Part shown: in pieces, positions 61,523-64,000 of the stretch | Numbering within the stretch: position 1 is the first letter of the stretch | How the letters are laid out: each line of letters opens with the position of its first letter | NCBI GenBank assembly: GCA_018268855.1 | Contig: JAFDVR010000008.1 | Coordinates: 1-64,000 of the forward strand | Length of the DNA stretch: 64,000 bases | Reading direction: 5' to 3' | From: Acidobacteriota bacterium | Lineage (GTDB): Bacteria > Acidobacteriota > Terriglobia > Terriglobales > Acidobacteriaceae | Made by a program: the position numbers and the translations under genes | Notes under the pieces: model-generated | Database searches by the model: none | Told to the model about the DNA's origin: nothing | Seen by the model: only the letters and a program-made list of their open reading frames with translations

Positions 61523-64000
61523 ATGCGAAAGTTCATTGTTTGCTCTGTCTGCTCTCTTGTGGCCGCCACAATGTTGCATGGGCAGGTCACGGAATCCAGC
61601 CTGCGCGCGCAGTTCCGCAACCCCGCCAAGCAATACCGGCCCATGGTGCGCTGGTGGTGGCCGGGTAACAACGTTACCGAAACCGAGCTCCGCCGCGAGA
61701 TGGGCGTACTCGACGCCGCAGGCTTCGGCGGCGCGGAGATCCAACCCTTCGCCATCGGGCTCGCGCCTCTCAAGCTCTCCACTGAGGAGATGAAGCGCGT
61801 CAACGACTTCCCCTCCGGCAGCTTCTTCCGTAACATGGCCGCCACTGCCGACGAAGCCAAAAAGCGCGGCATGTTCATCGACTACACCTTCGGCTCCGCA
61901 TGGCCCTTTGGGGGCGGATACGCCATCACGCCCGAACTCGCCTCCGTCGAACTCCGCTCGTCCGTGCGCACCGTGCAAGGCTCCGCACACTTCCACGGCA
62001 AGCTCGAAATGCCCGTCATCGAAGACGCCGATCCCGTCCGTGGCCCCAAGCTCCTGCAAGGCCTTCCCGCCGGATGGAAAGAGCGTTTCGAAAAGCACAC
62101 CACCACAGTCGCCGTGCTCGCCATCCGCGGAGACAGCACGGTGTACTTCGACCGCCAGACACCCACGCGCGAACAGTTCGTCCTGCGCCCCGGCCAGCTC
62201 GACCCCAGCTCCGTCATCAATCTCACCGCGCGCACCTCCGCAGACGGCACGCTCGATTGGGATGTCCCCGCCGGCACCTGGCAGATCTTCGTCTTCCGCT
62301 CCATCCCCACCATGCGCAAGGTGCGCCAGCCCGCAGGCACCGGCCCGCAGTTCGATCTCGATCACCTCAAAACCGCGTCCTTCGCCGCGCACGCAAAACG
62401 CGTCGGCGATGCCGCCATGCCCTTTATGAAGGACTACGCAGGCACCACCTTCCGCGCCATCTTCTGCGACAGCCTCGAAGTCGTCGAAGACCTCTGGTGG
62501 ACAGACGACTTCGCCGAACAGTTCAAACAGCGCCGCGGCTACGACCTCACGCCTTACCTGCCTCTGCTCCGCCGCGGACAGCGCGCCCAGTTCGTCGATC
62601 ACCCCGACCAGCCAAAGTTCGACATGCCCAATATCGGCGACCAGGTACGGCACGACTACTGGCAGACTGTCTCCGACCTCATCTCCGAACGCATGTACGG
62701 CCAGTTCGACGCATGGGCGCACAAGAACCATCTGCTCACGCGCACACAAGGCTACGGCTCCCCCGGAGACGTGCTCAAGATCGGCGCGCACGCCGACATC
62801 GCCGAAACCGAAAACCTCTGGAACTACGGCCGCTTCGACTTCCTCAAGCTCGCCTCCTCCGCCTCCCATATCAGCGGACACCCCATCACCAGCAGCGAAT
62901 CCTTCGTATGGATGGACCGCCTCTACATGCAGACACCCGAACTGGTAAAGACCACAGCCGATGCCAACCTCACCGCCGGCATCAACGAGATGGTCTACCA
63001 CGGCTTCCCCTACATCATGCCGTCGGCCAAAGATCCCGCAGGCTGGTATCCCTTCGTCGGGAATGGAGCAGGCGCTTCACCCTTCTCGTATTCGTCGCTC
63101 TTCAACGAACGCGATCCGCTCTGGCCTTATTACACCGATCTCAACGCCTACATCACGCGCCTGCAATTCATCTCGCAAACAGGCAAAAACGTCGCCGATG
63201 TCGCCATCTTCCGGCACGAACTCACCGCCATCAGCTACGATCCACCCGCACCCACGCCCGCGCTCAACCAGGCCGTAATGGACGCAGGCTATGCCTACGA
63301 TTACGTCAACGGAGACACGCTCGCGCACAGCACCGTCCGCAACAAAACACTCGTCACGCAAGGAGGCGCAACCTACCGCATCCTCTTCTTCCCCGCCGCG
63401 CGCCTCGTCTCCGCAGACACCATAGAACAACTGCAGAAGTTCGCAGCCGATGGCCTGCCCATCGTCTTCGTAGGAGACAAACCCATAGACAGCGACACGC
63501 TCTTCCAGCGCGAAAAGAACCAGCAACGCATCCACGCCGCACTCAATGCGATGACCGCGATGAAGAACGTCACCTCCGCAGCAGACATCGACGCAGCCAT
63601 CGGCCAACTGAACCTCACAACGCCGGCCGCCATCGCATTCCACGCACAACCTCTGCCTTTCCTCGAAAAGCAGATCGGCAACACCACCTTCTTCTTCGTG
63701 CGCAACCCATCCGATCAAGCCGTCGCGTTCAACGCAACCTTCCACGCAAAAGGCCGCCCTGAACTCTGGAACGCATGGACAGGCGAAGCCACCACGCTCA
63801 CCGCAAGCAAGAACAACGCTCTGCAACTTACGCTCAAACCAAACGGCTCCGCGCTCATTGCGTTCACGAACGACGACACAAGTCTCCTCGCCGAACCTGC
63901 CACCCCGCAACAACTCCGCTCCATCCCCATCGGCGACAAAGGCTGGCGCCTCGCCCTGCACTCTTACCCGTTCAAAAATTTCCAGCCCGCTGACCGCGAC
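61523..64000 (+). CDS. GH106-like alpha-L-rhamnosidase, 3' end beyond window
   Basis: The ATG at 61523 with AAAGGAC upstream opens a frame of exactly 826 codons that reaches the right edge without a stop. A signal peptide is followed by RPMVRWWWPGNNVT (about 39-52), ELRREMGVLDAAGFGGAEIQPF, and CDSLEVVEDLWWTDDF, all characteristic of GH106 rhamnosidases. The later part is barrel plus beta-sandwich (LWNAWTGEATTLTAS). It removes alpha-L-rhamnose from pectic or other glycans. Two long frames in other phases here (one antisense) are shadows. The family call is well supported; completeness is unknown. Confidence 0.88.
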   Translation, partial: MRKFIVCSVCSLVAATMLHGQVTESSLRAQFRNPAKQYRPMVRWWWPGNNVTETELRREMGVLDAAGFGGAEIQPFAIGLAPLKLSTEEMKRVNDFPSGSFFRNMAATADEAKKRGMFIDYTFGSAWPFGGGYAITPELASVELRSSVRTVQGSAHFHGKLEMPVIEDADPVRGPKLLQGLPAGWKERFEKHTTTVAVLAIRGDSTVYFDRQTPTREQFVLRPGQLDPSSVINLTARTSADGTLDWDVPAGTWQIFVFRSIPTMRKVRQPAGTGPQFDLDHLKTASFAAHAKRVGDAAMPFMKDYAGTTFRAIFCDSLEVVEDLWWTDDFAEQFKQRRGYDLTPYLPLLRRGQRAQFVDHPDQPKFDMPNIGDQVRHDYWQTVSDLISERMYGQFDAWAHKNHLLTRTQGYGSPGDVLKIGAHADIAETENLWNYGRFDFLKLASSASHISGHPITSSESFVWMDRLYMQTPELVKTTADANLTAGINEMVYHGFPYIMPSAKDPAGWYPFVGNGAGASPFSYSSLFNERDPLWPYYTDLNAYITRLQFISQTGKNVADVAIFRHELTAISYDPPAPTPALNQAVMDAGYAYDYVNGDTLAHSTVRNKTLVTQGGATYRILFFPAARLVSADTIEQLQKFAADGLPIVFVGDKPIDSDTLFQREKNQQRIHAALNAMTAMKNVTSAADIDAAIGQLNLTTPAAIAFHAQPLPFLEKQIGNTTFFFVRNPSDQAVAFNATFHAKGRPELWNAWTGEATTLTASKNNALQLTLKPNGSALIAFTNDDTSLLAEPATPQQLRSIPIGDKGWRLALHSYPFKNFQPADRD

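Noticed and set aside
61427..63001. 524-residue antisense open frame
   Set aside because: It opposes a clear GH106 frame on the plus strand and shows a composition bias (Gly/Glu/Val/Asp) typical of antisense shadows in GC-rich DNA.
61900..63762. 620-residue plus-strand frame, Arg/His-rich
   Set aside because: It is the +1 shadow of the GH106 gene and has an Arg/His/Pro composition without domains.

Overview
The window looks like a chromosome segment of an Acidobacteriota member of the Terriglobia (subdivision 1) type; this is inferred from gene content and style, not from a marker gene. Pointers are an Oar-like TonB-dependent receptor with an N-terminal carboxypeptidase-regulatory domain, many secreted polysaccharide-active proteins, a HemQ protein in a diderm-like setting, a hemX-hemA-hemC-hemD operon, and moderately high GC. 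Most of the sequence is housekeeping core with scattered carbohydrate-use genes. There is no prophage, CRISPR array or obvious genomic island.

Region by region. 1-610: the 3' end of an IS5-type transposase abuts, and has cut, the 5' part of an Oar-like receptor gene. 0.8-5.0 kb: a divergent uronate cassette (heparinase II/III-like lyase against a hexuronate-type MFS transporter and an SDR reductase). 5.0-10.6 kb: xseB, a fused homocysteine methyltransferase/MTHFR, a lipoprotein, a small membrane protein and gltX. 10.7-18.0 kb: envelope and isoprenoid genes rseP-dxr-(49-aa ORF)-cdsA, then two opposite-strand genes (aldo/keto reductase, secreted protein), then uppS. 18.0-20.8 kb: a fatty-acid-hydroxylase-family protein coupled to a small membrane ORF, a secreted protein and a zinc-ribbon/XRE regulator. 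21.1-23.0 kb: flbD-motA-motB. 23-30.7 kb: yjbQ, an ArsP-like permease, a DedA protein, hemQ-nth, and hemX-hemA-hemC-hemD on the other strand. 30.8-36.2 kb: mutS-anmK-peptide-binding lipoprotein, overlapping end to end. 36.26 kb: tRNA-Gln(CTG). 36.3-40.4 kb: the ybbP-ybbA / tesA arrangement. 40.4-42.8 kb: two tandem 6-pyruvoyltetrahydropterin synthase genes, folE and truB. 43.2-45.8 kb: sucA. 45.9-47.7 kb: small membrane and secreted genes, then a cold-shock gene. 47.7-50.7 kb: cmk behind a 752-residue protein with a long RPFTPREGGE-type repeat tail. 50.8-52.9 kb: mutL and tRNA-Pro(CGG). 53.1-54.7 kb: a degenerate rhomboid, an acidic zinc-ribbon protein and a small secreted protein. 54.9-57.3 kb: a PAS-GGDEF-EAL protein. 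57.4-64.0 kb: GH5, an NmrA-like protein, rpmA/rplU, a secreted protein and a GH106-like rhamnosidase that runs off the right edge.

Working together: the uronate cassette, GH5 and GH106 point to plant or microbial polysaccharide use. hemX/A/C/D and hemQ belong to the two ends of heme synthesis, and hemQ implies the coproporphyrin branch. mutS and an endonuclease-type mutL are both present, with no mutH in the window. rseP, dxr, cdsA and uppS serve envelope lipid and isoprenoid supply. The two most unusual items are the repeat-tailed protein translationally coupled to cmk, and the pair of eukaryote-type PTPS genes beside folE.
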